Assembly (NCBI RefSeq): GCF_001687335.1
Contig: NZ_MAGO01000004.1
Span: forward strand, 150,001-213,334
Reading direction: 5' to 3'
Source of the DNA: Dissulfuribacter thermophilus
GTDB taxonomy: Bacteria; Desulfobacterota; Dissulfuribacteria; Dissulfuribacterales; Dissulfuribacteraceae
DNA length: 63,334 nt
Below are positions 1-9,110 of this stretch, one piece after another. A program made the position numbers and the translations under genes. Positions within the stretch are counted from its first letter, which is position 1. The number at the start of each line of letters is the position of its first letter. Under the pieces are notes generated by a model, which saw only the letters and a program-made list of their open reading frames with translations, searched no databases and was not told where the DNA came from.

Positions 1-1813
1 ACCTTGAGCACGCTATAAATTCTCCGCTTTTACCATACCGTATCACAAGTAATGAGCCGCATTCCGGGCACTCAATATCTGTTTCGATGCCCTGAGCCTT
101 GAGGGATCTCATTTCCTTCTTAGCTCGAATCAAACTTTCCTTGAAAGGACCATAAAAACCCTTTAGTAGATCTAAATATGTAGCCTCACCTGTCTCGACT
201 TTATCGAGCCCTTCCTCCATCTCTGCGGTAAAGTCTATCTCAAAGACCTTTGGGAAATGCTTTACTAGAAGGTCCGTAACAATCATGCCCAATTCTGTTG
301 GCACAAAATGGCGCTTCTCCATGCGCACATAATCCCTTTGCCGTATATTTGAGAGGATAGTTGCGTAGGTACTCGGTCTTCCTATACCCTTTTCTTCAAG
401 GGCCTTTATAAGACTTGCTTCAGTATAACGGGGTGGAGGCTGAGTAAAATGTTGTTTGGGTTCAAGCTCCAATAGCTCGAGAATCTCTCCCTCTCTAAGC
501 ACAGGTAGCTGCTCTTCTGTACTCTGGTCTTCAGCCTCCTCTTTATAAAGGACTGTGAAACCTGGGAACTTCATTACAGTACCAGATGCCCTCAAAATAT
601 AATCTCCACCTGAAATTTTGATCTGTGTCTGGTCAAAGACGGCAGGGGCCATCTGAGAGGCCATAAATCGTTTCCATATGAGTTCATAGAGTTTTAACTC
701 ATCTTCTGTCAAATAGCCCTTCACAGCCTCAGGGCTACGCTCCACAGACGTTGGGCGAATGGCCTCATGGGCATCCTGAGCAAGCTTTCCCTTTTTGAAT
801 TTCCTCGCTCCCTGTACTACGAAATCCTTACCAAATTTGTGCTCAAGGTATGCCTTTGCTGAATTCACTGCCTCTTCAGATACCCGTGTCGAGTCCGTCC
901 TCATATACGTAATAAGTCCAACTGGACCTTCTTCTCCTATATCCACACCTTCGTAGAGCCTCTGTGCAATTTGCATGGTCTTTTTCGCAGGAAACTTAAG
1001 GCGTCTGGACGCTTCTTGTTGAAGTGTACTGGTAATAAAGGGAGGAGGTGAATTTTTCTTAATCTCTTTCTTTTTTACCTTTTCAACCTTAAAGGTTGCC
1101 CCCTTGAGATCACTGAGTACCTTTTGGCAGGCGGTCTCATCTTTAATCTTTAACTTCTCGCCCTTGTATTCAACTACGCGCCCTTGAACGACCTTCGAGG
1201 CATCAGAGGCCTTCAGATTTGCAGTTACGGTCCAATACTCTTCTGGAGTAAAGGCCCTAATCTCCTTTTCCCTTTCGCATATCAGCCTTAAAGCTACGGA
1301 CTGTACCCTTCCTGCAGACAGACCGCTCTTTACCTTTTGCCATAGGAGCGGAGAGACCTCATAGCCTACGAGTCTGTCCAGGACTCGTCTGGCCTTCTGG
1401 CTCTCATACTTTTTGTCATCTAGCTCTACAGGACTCGCCATTGCCTCTTTAATGCCCTTGGCTGTCAACTCCTTAAATAACACCCTGTGAAAACTCCTCT
1501 TTTCTCCCCTTGCCTTTTTCAGCTCCTCTGCAATATGCCAGGCAATAGCCTCTCCTTCCCTGTCTGGGTCTGGGGCCAGATAAATATCGGTGACCTTGGA
1601 GGCAGCTTGTTTTAATTCCTTGAGAATCTTCCCTTTTCCCCTGATTATTTCGTACTTTGGGGCAAAGCCGTTATCTATGTCTACGCCTAGTTCCTTTTTG
1701 GGAAGGTCCTTTATATGCCCCACCGATGCCTTTACCTCATAATCCTTCCCAAGATAACGTGATAAGGTCTTAGCCTTTGTGGGAGATTCAACTATGACGA
1801 GTCCTCTTTTCAT
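1..1813 (-). CDS. topA: DNA topoisomerase I (partial, C-terminal end beyond left edge)
   Basis: Type IA topoisomerase that relaxes negative supercoils by a single-strand break and a 5'-phosphotyrosine intermediate. About 604 codons are present. The Toprim domain is at the N-terminus (MKRGLVIVESPTKAKT, then DPDREGEAIAWH near residue 80). The active-site tyrosine lies in GLITYMRTDS near residue 303, and GRPSTYA occurs later. The first C-terminal zinc-finger half (CPECGSLL) begins just before the edge, so the missing part is probably further zinc fingers. The ATG at 1813 overlaps the TGA of dprA (ATGA), so the two are translationally coupled. The dprA-topA order is common in bacteria. Confidence 0.97.
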   Translation of the reverse strand, partial: MKRGLVIVESPTKAKTLSRYLGKDYEVKASVGHIKDLPKKELGVDIDNGFAPKYEIIRGKGKILKELKQAASKVTDIYLAPDPDREGEAIAWHIAEELKKARGEKRSFHRVLFKELTAKGIKEAMASPVELDDKKYESQKARRVLDRLVGYEVSPLLWQKVKSGLSAGRVQSVALRLICEREKEIRAFTPEEYWTVTANLKASDASKVVQGRVVEYKGEKLKIKDETACQKVLSDLKGATFKVEKVKKKEIKKNSPPPFITSTLQQEASRRLKFPAKKTMQIAQRLYEGVDIGEEGPVGLITYMRTDSTRVSEEAVNSAKAYLEHKFGKDFVVQGARKFKKGKLAQDAHEAIRPTSVERSPEAVKGYLTEDELKLYELIWKRFMASQMAPAVFDQTQIKISGGDYILRASGTVMKFPGFTVLYKEEAEDQSTEEQLPVLREGEILELLELEPKQHFTQPPPRYTEASLIKALEEKGIGRPSTYATILSNIRQRDYVRMEKRHFVPTELGMIVTDLLVKHFPKVFEIDFTAEMEEGLDKVETGEATYLDLLKGFYGPFKESLIRAKKEMRSLKAQGIETDIECPECGSLLVIRYGKSGEFIACSR

Positions 1814-2937
1814 GGATTTAGCTTCTCTCCTATCTGAAAATATTTTCCCGGCAGAGCCACAACAAAGCCATCAAGTTCAAGCTCAAGCAATATGGAGCCC
1901 AAGGGGCCAGGCCCTATACCAGTCTTTTGACAAATCTCATCAATGTGAATAGGATATGGCCCTATACAGTCTAAAACTCTTTGTTTTTGTATATCATCAA
2001 GATGGACCTTTATTTCACTCTTATTTTCAACACTATGTTTATCTAAACCCAAAGCCTCTAATACATCTTCGGCAGTCTCCACAAGAGTTGCACCCTGTTT
2101 TATCAACCAATGAGTACCCCGACTCACATTGGAACGTACACTACCTGGCACTGCCATGACCTCACGTCCCTGTTCAAGAGCAAGAGAAGCAGTTATTAGA
2201 GAGCCAGAACGAAGTCCTGCCTCAACAACCACTACCCCAAGAGATATCCCACTTATTATACGATTTCTCTGGGGGAAATTCTTGGGTTCTGGAGGAGTTC
2301 CAGGCAAAAACTCTGTTATAACTGCCCCATTTTTTACTATATCCTGCATAAGGCGCCTATTTCTCAGGGGATATGGAACGTCTATACCAGAGCCTAGGAC
2401 CGCTACGGTCTTGCCCCCGGCCTCTATGGCTCCTCTATGGGCAAAGGTATCAATCCCCATCGCCATTCCAGAAACAACAGTCACTCCGCTTTGGGCAAGT
2501 CCCCTTGCAATCTTCTGTGCCGCCTCTTGTCCATATCTAGTGGCCCTCCTTGAACCAACTATGGCAACGTTGGGCCCATTAAGAACTCGTTTTTCCCCAA
2601 TGCCAAACAACAGCACAGGGGGATTGTAGATCTCAGCAAGAAGATGAGGATATTCTCCTTCACCTTTGGCAAGGGTCCATGCCTTTACCTTTTCAAGGGC
2701 CTTTTCACACTCTAAAAGTCTTTCCCGATCTGGTCCTTTGATTAAGGCCTCTCTAGTGGAACTGTTAAGCCATGAAATAGCCTCCAACTCTGAGCTCCTG
2801 GCACTCAGAACCCTCTCAGCCCCTTTAAAATGGGCCATAAGCCGTCCAATAGTCACAGGCCCCATCCCTCTTATTGTCATTAAGGCCAATATGAATCTCT
2901 TAGATTCTTCCATAACAAATTTTGAGGGGTACTCCAC
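1810..2937 (-). CDS. dprA: DNA-processing protein DprA (Smf)
   Basis: Loads RecA onto incoming single-stranded DNA during natural transformation, by family knowledge. The protein is 375 aa with an N-terminal HhH-like region (residues 10-60), the Rossmann-like DprA core (AIVGSRRATRYGQEAA, VSGMAMGIDTFAH, AVLGSGIDVPYP, then QRNRIISG) and a C-terminal winged-helix domain of about 60 residues (IDEICQKTGIGPGPLGSILLE). The start is either GTG at 2937 or the internal ATG at 2913; neither has a clear ribosome binding site. The stop overlaps the topA start, and marC lies 25 bp upstream on the same strand. Confidence 0.95.
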   Translation of the reverse strand: MEYPSKFVMEESKRFILALMTIRGMGPVTIGRLMAHFKGAERVLSARSSELEAISWLNSSTREALIKGPDRERLLECEKALEKVKAWTLAKGEGEYPHLLAEIYNPPVLLFGIGEKRVLNGPNVAIVGSRRATRYGQEAAQKIARGLAQSGVTVVSGMAMGIDTFAHRGAIEAGGKTVAVLGSGIDVPYPLRNRRLMQDIVKNGAVITEFLPGTPPEPKNFPQRNRIISGISLGVVVVEAGLRSGSLITASLALEQGREVMAVPGSVRSNVSRGTHWLIKQGATLVETAEDVLEALGLDKHSVENKSEIKVHLDDIQKQRVLDCIGPYPIHIDEICQKTGIGPGPLGSILLELELDGFVVALPGKYFQIGEKLNP

Positions 2938-2962
2938 CTATTTATTAGATGTCAAGAGATTT

Positions 2963-3601
2963 TTAGGGTCCTTTTAATGTGGGGAAGAGATCCTGTAACC
3001 CCTTTGCCATAAATTCTACTGCTATACTTGCAAGAATAAGCCCCATGAGCCTTACAATAATGTTAATGCCTGTAGCCCCCAACCTCGCAGAGATAGGCTC
3101 TGAGAGCCTTAGAGCAATCCAAATGCTTAACCCCACCACGGCTATTATGACACATAAAATCAACTTTTGATGAAGTCCTGGGAGCTGATGTGCATAAAGT
3201 ATCACAGAACTTATGGCACCAGGGCCTGCTAGAAATGGAATGGCCAGGGGGACAACAGCGACGGATTCCTTTTGAACCGCCTCTTTTGCCTCTTCTGGGC
3301 TGTGTTTTGCATGACTTATACGTGCATGCATCATGGAAATGGCCATTAATAGAATTAATATGCCACCCCCAACCCTGAACGAAGCTATACTAATACCAAA
3401 GAAGGAAAGTATAGGCTCACCTAAGAAGGTCGACACCAACAACACCAAAAACGTGGTGAATGCAGTAATCTTTGCTATCTTTTTCCTGGAATCTGCTTTT
3501 TCGTCGACAGTGAGACTGACGAATACAGGGATGGCCCCGATTGGATTTACAATAGAGATAAGACCAGCAAAAACTTTGAAGTAGTCTACATAAGGCTCCA
3601 T
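2963..3601 (-). CDS. MarC family (UPF0056) integral membrane protein
   Basis: The 212-residue protein has six predicted hydrophobic segments and the MarC signatures SIVNPIGAIPVF near residue 17 and PLAIPFLAGPGAISSV near residue 118. It would sit in the inner membrane. The family was linked to multiple antibiotic resistance by name only and its transport substrate is unsettled, so no substrate is assigned. It precedes dprA-topA on the same strand, with a 62-bp gap from the upstream GGDEF gene. No strong ribosome binding site is visible before the ATG. Confidence 0.9.
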   Translation of the reverse strand: MEPYVDYFKVFAGLISIVNPIGAIPVFVSLTVDEKADSRKKIAKITAFTTFLVLLVSTFLGEPILSFFGISIASFRVGGGILILLMAISMMHARISHAKHSPEEAKEAVQKESVAVVPLAIPFLAGPGAISSVILYAHQLPGLHQKLILCVIIAVVGLSIWIALRLSEPISARLGATGINIIVRLMGLILASIAVEFMAKGLQDLFPTLKGP

Positions 3602-3663
3602 TTTTAAATTATAGTGACCAACTCCATCTCCCCCAATAGTAAATCAAAAAATTTCTCATTTAT

Positions 3664-4644
3664 TCACTCACTGGATGCAACCTGGTTTCGCCCGGCCTTT
3701 TTTGCATAATACAGTGCCTTATCCGCCCTATCCACTACCTCATTATATGAACTATCAGATTCTTTCCAAGAAGACACACCAAAAGATGATGTAATCCTAA
3801 TCTCTATACTTGGATCATCTTTTCTTCTCAGGATGTGTCTTTCAATCGTCTCTCTAATCCTTTCTGCTGCAATACAGGCGCCTTCAAGAGACGTATCCCT
3901 CAACAGGATCAAAAACTCCTCTCCTCCGTATCTATAAAGCGCATCTACATCCCTTATCTGACTCATTATCAACCTACTAAAACTTTTTAATACCTCGTCC
4001 CCAATCGCATGGCCGTAACTATCATTTATCTTCTTAAAGTGATCAATATCTGCCATTACAATGGAGAAAGGACGTTTGTATCTGCGACTCCTGGCAAATT
4101 CCAGTGGTAAGTCTTCCTCCATTGCACCGCGATTCAAGGCCCCTGTAAGGATATCGACCCTAGTCCTCTGTTTTAATTTATTAACCTGTTTTTCTCTCTC
4201 TCTTAACTGTTCTCTGGTCTTTTCGAGCTGAACGCTCATCTTCAGATTGGCCTTTAAAATTTCATCTAGGGCCACCTTTATGGTTTCAAGACTAGAGCCG
4301 TTTTTATCGAAGATTCTTCCCCTCCCTTCCTTTATTGCTGTTGTGTGAGAATCGAGATCTTTTCCAAAAGATTCAAGATCCCCATCGATCCTGTGCACCA
4401 TCTTCTCAAGACTGTGCACCAAAATAGTGGCAACTTGACCTGCTGGGATGCGGGCCATCAACCTTTCCACCAGGTCATTGAGCCCAAGGGCCTGAGCCTG
4501 ATTAAAGAATTCTTCTTCGTAAATTGGAGGGATAGGCGCTCTTCCTTGGCTGACTATATTTTTTAAGGCCTGCCTCGCCACCTCAGAGATGTCCTGATAG
4601 GAATAAAGGCAATCCTTTAATTCTAAAGGCCTACTTTTTGCCAT
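3664..4644 (-). CDS. Diguanylate cyclase (GGDEF domain, cytoplasmic)
   Basis: Predicted to make cyclic di-GMP from two GTP. It is 326 aa. Residues 1-130 are a helical module with the segment GRAPIPPIYEEEFF, followed by a coiled coil (EKTREQLREREKQVNKLKQR) that would dimerise it. The GGDEF domain starts at TRVDILTGALNRGAME. The active-site loop is GGEEF, a functional variant, and an RDVD inhibitory I-site sits exactly five residues before it, so product inhibition is likely. No transmembrane segment or signal peptide is present. It is apparently monocistronic, with a non-coding stretch of 236 bp on its upstream side. The input signal is unknown. Confidence 0.92.
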   Translation of the reverse strand: MAKSRPLELKDCLYSYQDISEVARQALKNIVSQGRAPIPPIYEEEFFNQAQALGLNDLVERLMARIPAGQVATILVHSLEKMVHRIDGDLESFGKDLDSHTTAIKEGRGRIFDKNGSSLETIKVALDEILKANLKMSVQLEKTREQLREREKQVNKLKQRTRVDILTGALNRGAMEEDLPLEFARSRRYKRPFSIVMADIDHFKKINDSYGHAIGDEVLKSFSRLIMSQIRDVDALYRYGGEEFLILLRDTSLEGACIAAERIRETIERHILRRKDDPSIEIRITSSFGVSSWKESDSSYNEVVDRADKALYYAKKAGRNQVASSE

Positions 4645-4880
4645 AAATATTCTCCTTTATGAAAGGTTTCATTTGAACGTATCGAAAAAATAGACCTTGG
4701 ACTTTAACATTGGGCCGAAATCCTGCAATTAATTAGTTTACAAAAGATGCAAACCAGAGGGGACGCAAACCTATCAATAACATGCATCATCCCTCCTACA
4801 ACAAAAGAATTCTTAAAAATTGCCAATCCAGCTAGACGCCGAATGCGACAATTCACCACACTCGGCGTCCAGCAATTAGA
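4645..4880. other. Intergenic region with a repeat-end remnant
   Basis: Holds the promoter side of the GGDEF gene and the 3' flank of the ThiC-like gene. The 13-mer AAATCCTGCAATT at 4718-4730 is identical to the end of the inverted-repeat element at 61093, suggesting a decayed copy. A hairpin at 4831-4873 is listed separately. No open reading frame or tRNA is apparent. Confidence 0.5.
4831..4873 (-). terminator. Candidate terminator of the ThiC-like gene
   Basis: The arms at 4831-4842 and 4862-4873 form a 12-bp stem with one wobble pair around GACGCCGA/TCGGCGTC, with a 19-base loop. It starts 8 bases past the stop codon. On the minus strand the U-rich stretch (ATTTTTAA) follows after about 15 bases, so it is a weak or non-canonical terminator. 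Confidence 0.5.
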
Positions 4881-6188
4881 TCAAATTTTATCCCCCTTCA
4901 AAAATTGATTCAGGGTTACTTCGGCATTTTTAAGGGCACATAGTTCTCCGCACATTGAGCATCCCTTTGAGGTAAGAGACCTTCTGGATTCAAGGATTTT
5001 CTTAGCGTCTTCTGGGAAAAGCATCTTGTCGAACTGATCCTTCCATTTAAATTGACGCCTGGCCTTACTTATCTCCTTATCAGGGATGTCTGCTCTGCCT
5101 TTGAGCTTGACGCAATCACCAATGTGTGCTGCAAGACGAGCCACCTTAACCCCTATCTCTACATCCTTTTCATCAGGGAGAGCTAGGTGTTCTGCAGGGG
5201 TGATGTAACATATGAGATCTGCCCCATACATAGATGATTGGGCCGCTCCAATAGCTGCTGTTACGTGATCCCACCCTGCTCCAATATCGCAGGGAAGGGG
5301 ACCAAGCATATAGTATGGAGCGTTATTAGACATCTTCTTTTGCAACACGATATTGGCCTCGATTTCATCCAGTGGCACATGCCCCGGCCCTTCAACCATG
5401 GCCTGACATCCTCGCTCCCTGGCACGTTCGGCTAATTCACAATTCAAAACCAGCTCTGCCATCTGGGCCCTATCAAGGGAATCGTGAATAGCACCGGCCC
5501 GAATACCATTTCCAAGACTTAACACCGTATCATATTTCTTTAATATATCGCAGACCCTTTCAAATTGCTCAAAAAGGGGATTTTCCCTGTTGTTTCTCAT
5601 CATCCACTGGATCATTAAGGTGCCACCTTTTGAACAGAGACCACCGTACCTATACCCCTGGTGTTTCATACGTTCTATGGTAAAGAGATTGATCCCACAG
5701 TGGATGGCCATAAAGGCGATACCGTCTTCACACTGCCTTTCAATGAGATCAAAAAGGTATTCAGGGTCCATTTTAGAAGGGTCTTTATACTTCTTTATGG
5801 TCTCACAAAAGGCCTGGTACAATGGGACGTTTCCAACAGGGATACTGACCTCGTTCAAAACAGCATTTCGAATTTCATCAAGATCCCCTGCAGCAGAAAG
5901 CTCCATCAAGGTGTCAGCCCCAGTCTTCTCTGCTACGCGTGCCTTGCGCTTTTCATGCTCTAAATCACAAATATCAGTTGAAGTACCTATGGACGCGTTG
6001 ATCTTGGTACGAAGGCCTAACCCGATTCCAACTACACGTTCATCATTTCGTCTACCTTTAAGTATTACTATCTGACCTTCTTTTACGCGCTCCAAAACTA
6101 CATCTGCTGAGATACCTTCCTGGCGGGCCACTTCCTCCATTTCAGGGGTTATGACTCCCTTTTCGGCCGCCTCTAGTTGATTGATCAA
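4881..6188 (-). CDS. thiC: Short-form ThiC-like radical SAM synthase (HMP-P synthase, or BzaF-type 5-hydroxybenzimidazole synthase)
   Basis: The ThiC family turns aminoimidazole ribotide into the pyrimidine of thiamin. The BzaF paralogue converts the same substrate into 5-hydroxybenzimidazole for cobamides. This 435-residue protein is the short form, with GLRTKINASIGTS, MVEGPGHVPLDEIEAN and YITPAEHLALP. The C-terminal cluster motif is CSMCGELC (CX2CX3C), one residue shorter than the CX2CX4C of long-form ThiC. Where classical ThiC has GDGLRPG this has GNGIRAG. The start is TTG at 6188, supported by a GAGGAGG ribosome binding site at about 6200. Divergence from thiDN favours thiamin, but no TPP riboswitch is visible upstream. 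The ThiC/BzaF family is certain; the choice between them is not. Confidence 0.85.
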   Translation of the reverse strand: MINQLEAAEKGVITPEMEEVARQEGISADVVLERVKEGQIVILKGRRNDERVVGIGLGLRTKINASIGTSTDICDLEHEKRKARVAEKTGADTLMELSAAGDLDEIRNAVLNEVSIPVGNVPLYQAFCETIKKYKDPSKMDPEYLFDLIERQCEDGIAFMAIHCGINLFTIERMKHQGYRYGGLCSKGGTLMIQWMMRNNRENPLFEQFERVCDILKKYDTVLSLGNGIRAGAIHDSLDRAQMAELVLNCELAERARERGCQAMVEGPGHVPLDEIEANIVLQKKMSNNAPYYMLGPLPCDIGAGWDHVTAAIGAAQSSMYGADLICYITPAEHLALPDEKDVEIGVKVARLAAHIGDCVKLKGRADIPDKEISKARRQFKWKDQFDKMLFPEDAKKILESRRSLTSKGCSMCGELCALKNAEVTLNQFLKGDKI

Positions 6189-6293
6189 TGGTCTTTTACC
6201 TCCTCATGATATAAACTTTAATAATCTTGTCTATTATAGAAGCTCCTCTAAACCTTGCAATAAAGGTGTAGTTAAATTAAATCTAAATTTACT
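6189..6293. promoter_or_regulatory. Divergent promoter region between thiC-like and thiDN
   Basis: This 105-bp AT-rich spacer serves both divergent genes. The only clear signal is the GGAGG ribosome binding site of the leftward gene. The conserved TPP riboswitch boxes (CUGAGA and the ACC-GAUC region) were sought and not found on either strand. Confidence 0.45.
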
Positions 6294-7700
6294 ATGAAAA
6301 CATTACACGATTGGTTTAGACATATTGTACACAATGACGTAAAGGTAATGGCCATCGGGGGATCAGATCCTGGAGGTGGTGCAGGGATTCAACAAGACAT
6401 CCGCACTGTCACTGTTCTGGGAGGATACGGTTCAGGCATACCCACAGCCCTTACGGTCCAAAATAGCCTTGGAGTGGAGGACGTAAGCCCTGTTGACAGT
6501 CTCTATCTGGAACGACAGTTGGAAAATTGCCTATCAGATATTCAATTCGATGCGATCAAGATCGGGATGATTCTAACCAAAGAAAATGTAGAGGCAATCT
6601 CAAAAGTTTTAACTCGATATGCCCAGGGCATACCCGTGGTCCTTGATCCAGTCCTAAGCTCCAAAAACGAAAAAGCCCTACTTAAAGAAGAGGCTTTAAA
6701 GGTTTTCTTTGATAAAATCTTACCTGTGGTTACAGTTATAACCCCCAACATTCCCGAGGCAAAGAGGCTTCTTGGCGACGAAGATGACCAGACAATAGAC
6801 CAAGAAGAACTAGGTAAGCGACTCTTCAAGCTAATTGATGGACTAACTCAAAGAGATATAGCCGTAATAATCAAAGGTGGACACGGAACAGAGGGAGAAA
6901 AGGTCAAAGATGTCTTGGTAGACAGAGACGGGAAAGTGGCAATCTACGGTCAAAGAATCGCTACTACTCACTCTCATGGAACTGGTTGTGCCTATGCCTC
7001 CAGTCTTGCCACCTTCCTAGGCGCCCACGTATCCCTTAGAGATGCAATGAGACTTGCCAGGGAATTTATAGAGATTTCTCTCAGGGAGAGTTCAAGTCTT
7101 GGGGCAGGCATTGGCCCTGTCAATACCCTAACAATACTCAAGCGAGCCTATGAAAGAGAAATCGTAATTGGGGCCTTAAAAGATGCATGTTCAAGGCTAG
7201 AGTCCCATCCCAAAGCCGGTTTGCTTTGCCCTGAAATTCAGATAAATCTTGGCTATGCCCTATCAGCTGCATCCCAAAAACACGACATAGCTGCATTTCC
7301 TGGGAGAATCGTGAGAATCGGGACACAGCTTACGCGGGTTAGAGAGCCAGAGTTTGGGGCCTCATCTCATGTTGCCAATATTATCTTGACTGCAATGAGA
7401 TTCGATCCATCTATTAGATCTGCAATGGACATCAAGATGTCTGACCAGTTCCTTGAAAAGGCCAATAGGGTTGGCCTTAAGGTTGCCTTTTTTTCAAGAA
7501 AGGATGAGCCCAAAAATATTAAAGAAATAGAGGGATCAAGCCTATCGTGGGGTGTAAAAACAGCAATAGAGGCCAATCAAGGCCTAGTACCCGATCTTAT
7601 TTGGGATGATGGTGATATTGGAAAAGAACCTGCTATTAGGGTGCTGGGCAAAGATCCACTCGACGTAGTAAAAAAGGCTCTGTCCCTTATTGAAGGATAG
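6294..7700 (+). CDS. thiDN: Bifunctional HMP/HMP-P kinase - ThiN-type thiamin-phosphate synthase fusion
   Basis: The N-terminal ThiD domain (about residues 17-275) phosphorylates hydroxymethylpyrimidine twice: IGGSDPGGGAGIQQDIRT at the start, PVVLDPVLSS in the middle, and the anion-hole motif HGTGCAYASSLA near residue 229. The C-terminal domain (about 290-468; FGASSHVANIILTAMRFDP, RSAMDIKMS) is ThiN, which in archaea and some bacteria replaces ThiE in joining the pyrimidine and thiazole halves. One gene thus covers two steps. ATG 6294 has no ribosome binding site; ATG 6348, preceded by AAAGG and followed directly by the ThiD fold, is a good alternative. The fumarase genes follow after 2 bp. 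Confidence 0.93.
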   Translation: MKTLHDWFRHIVHNDVKVMAIGGSDPGGGAGIQQDIRTVTVLGGYGSGIPTALTVQNSLGVEDVSPVDSLYLERQLENCLSDIQFDAIKIGMILTKENVEAISKVLTRYAQGIPVVLDPVLSSKNEKALLKEEALKVFFDKILPVVTVITPNIPEAKRLLGDEDDQTIDQEELGKRLFKLIDGLTQRDIAVIIKGGHGTEGEKVKDVLVDRDGKVAIYGQRIATTHSHGTGCAYASSLATFLGAHVSLRDAMRLAREFIEISLRESSSLGAGIGPVNTLTILKRAYEREIVIGALKDACSRLESHPKAGLLCPEIQINLGYALSAASQKHDIAAFPGRIVRIGTQLTRVREPEFGASSHVANIILTAMRFDPSIRSAMDIKMSDQFLEKANRVGLKVAFFSRKDEPKNIKEIEGSSLSWGVKTAIEANQGLVPDLIWDDGDIGKEPAIRVLGKDPLDVVKKALSLIEG

Positions 7701-7702
7701 CT

Positions 7703-8572
7703 ATGGTGGGAACCAATATTACCAGAGAAAAAATTGTTGAGACTGTTTCAAACCTTGTAATCAAAGCGGCGAAGATCTTGCCTGCAGGCGTTATCCATGC
7801 CCTTAAAAAGGCCAAAACAGAAGAGGAATCTCAGACAGCGAAAAAGGTCTTGGAAATCTTGATAAAAAATGCCGAGCTAGCTGAAAAAAACTCGCTCCCA
7901 ATCTGTCAAGATACGGGAATAGACTGCGTATTCGTAGATTTAGGGCGAGAACTTACCCTAGAATTTGACCTTGAAGAGGCCATCCAGGAAGGCATTCGCC
8001 AGGGAACCAAAAAAGGTTTTTTAAGGGCATCGGTTGCCGATCCGCTGAAAAGAAAAAATACAGGTGACAACACCCCTGGGATTATTCACCTCAACCTTGT
8101 CAGTGGAAGACAACTTGTGATCAAGGTCCTTCCCAAGGGATGCGGCAGTGAAAACATGAGCGCCCTTTATATGCTCCCTCCATCAGCAGGGGTTGACGGT
8201 ATTATAGAAAAAGTTGTGAACAGAGTGTTTGAAGCTGGCGCCAATCCGTGCCCCCCCGGAATCATAGGCATTGGTATAGGTGGAACAATGGAGATGGCTG
8301 CCCTCCTATCCAAAAAGGCCCTTTTGAGGCCCATTGGAGAACATAGCAAAAGTGATGATGTGAGGGAGCTTGAAAAGAAGATACTCCATAAAATCAATGA
8401 CCTTGGAATTGGTCCACTAGGCCTTGGAGGTAAGACCACAGCCCTGTGGGTTTCTATAGAGGTCTATCCGTGTCATATAGCAAGCCTTCCTGTGGCAATA
8501 AATTATCAATGTCATGCTGCACGGTGTGCAACTGCCACTCTAGTTGATGGTGAAATGGAGGTAGCCTTTTGA
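7703..8572 (+). CDS. Class I fumarate hydratase, alpha subunit
   Basis: N-terminal half of the oxygen-sensitive [4Fe-4S] fumarase, hydrating fumarate to malate together with the next gene. The protein is 289 aa. Cluster cysteines are recognisable in LPICQDTGIDC (near residue 70), PKGCGSEN (near 148) and NPCPPGIIGIGIGGT (near 183). Tartrate dehydratase alpha (TtdA) is homologous and cannot be excluded by sequence alone, but the central-metabolism role is the usual one in Desulfobacterota. An AAGGA ribosome binding site precedes ATG 7703. The stop overlaps the start of the beta subunit. Confidence 0.93.
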   Translation: MVGTNITREKIVETVSNLVIKAAKILPAGVIHALKKAKTEEESQTAKKVLEILIKNAELAEKNSLPICQDTGIDCVFVDLGRELTLEFDLEEAIQEGIRQGTKKGFLRASVADPLKRKNTGDNTPGIIHLNLVSGRQLVIKVLPKGCGSENMSALYMLPPSAGVDGIIEKVVNRVFEAGANPCPPGIIGIGIGGTMEMAALLSKKALLRPIGEHSKSDDVRELEKKILHKINDLGIGPLGLGGKTTALWVSIEVYPCHIASLPVAINYQCHAARCATATLVDGEMEVAF

Positions 8573-9108
8573 TAACACTTAATCCCCCTCTCAAAAAGGA
8601 TAGTTTAAAAGGGCTCAAGGCAGGTGAGTGGGTCTCGATAACAGGTGTCTTGTATACAGCCAGAGACCAAACGCACAGAAGGATTGTTGAACTCATGGAG
8701 AAGGGAGAAACCCTTCCCATAGACCTCACTGGGGCGATTCTCTACTATGTTGGCCCCACTCCTACTCCTCCAGACCGAATTTGTGGTGCAGTTGGTCCAA
8801 CTACCAGTTATCGGATGGATGCCTATACCCCAAAGATACTTGAACTTGGAGTTTTGGCCCTAATGGGCAAGGGCAAACGCTCACCACTTACCAAGGAGGC
8901 CCTAAAACAGCACGGAGCCATATACCTCGCCACATTGGGAGGCGCCGGGGCATACTTGTCTGAAAAGGTGAAGGCCATGGAACTTGTGGCATTTGCTGAC
9001 CTTGGTCCTGAGGCCCTCTATAAAATGGAAGTAGAGGATTTTCCCGCAATTGTTATAAATGACTTGGAGGGAAACGATTACTATGAGACTGTGTTGTCAG
9101 GGAAATAG
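8569..9108 (+). CDS. Class I fumarate hydratase, beta subunit
   Basis: C-terminal half of the two-subunit class I fumarase (Fumerase_C family), 179 aa. Family features are LKAGEWVSITGVLYTARDQTHRR-like N-terminus, YYVGPTPTPPDRICGAVGPTT near residue 60, and KHGAIYLATLGGAGAYLS-type segment near residue 115. The start is TTG at 8569, decided by GGAGG at 8557-8561 with 7-base spacing; it overlaps the TGA of alpha (TTGA), giving translational coupling. A strong hairpin terminator follows immediately at 9111. Confidence 0.93.
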   Translation: MITLNPPLKKDSLKGLKAGEWVSITGVLYTARDQTHRRIVELMEKGETLPIDLTGAILYYVGPTPTPPDRICGAVGPTTSYRMDAYTPKILELGVLALMGKGKRSPLTKEALKQHGAIYLATLGGAGAYLSEKVKAMELVAFADLGPEALYKMEVEDFPAIVINDLEGNDYYETVLSGK

Positions 9109-9110
9109 CC

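Noticed and set aside
2129-2629. 166-codon plus-strand frame opposite dprA
   Set aside because: Antisense shadow of the DprA Rossmann domain, no ribosome binding site and no family resemblance.
5590-6075. 161-codon plus-strand frame opposite the ThiC-like gene
   Set aside because: Antisense shadow of a highly conserved enzyme.
6189-6293. TPP riboswitch upstream of the ThiC-like gene
   Set aside because: The conserved boxes are absent on both strands, and the leader is too short and AT-rich.
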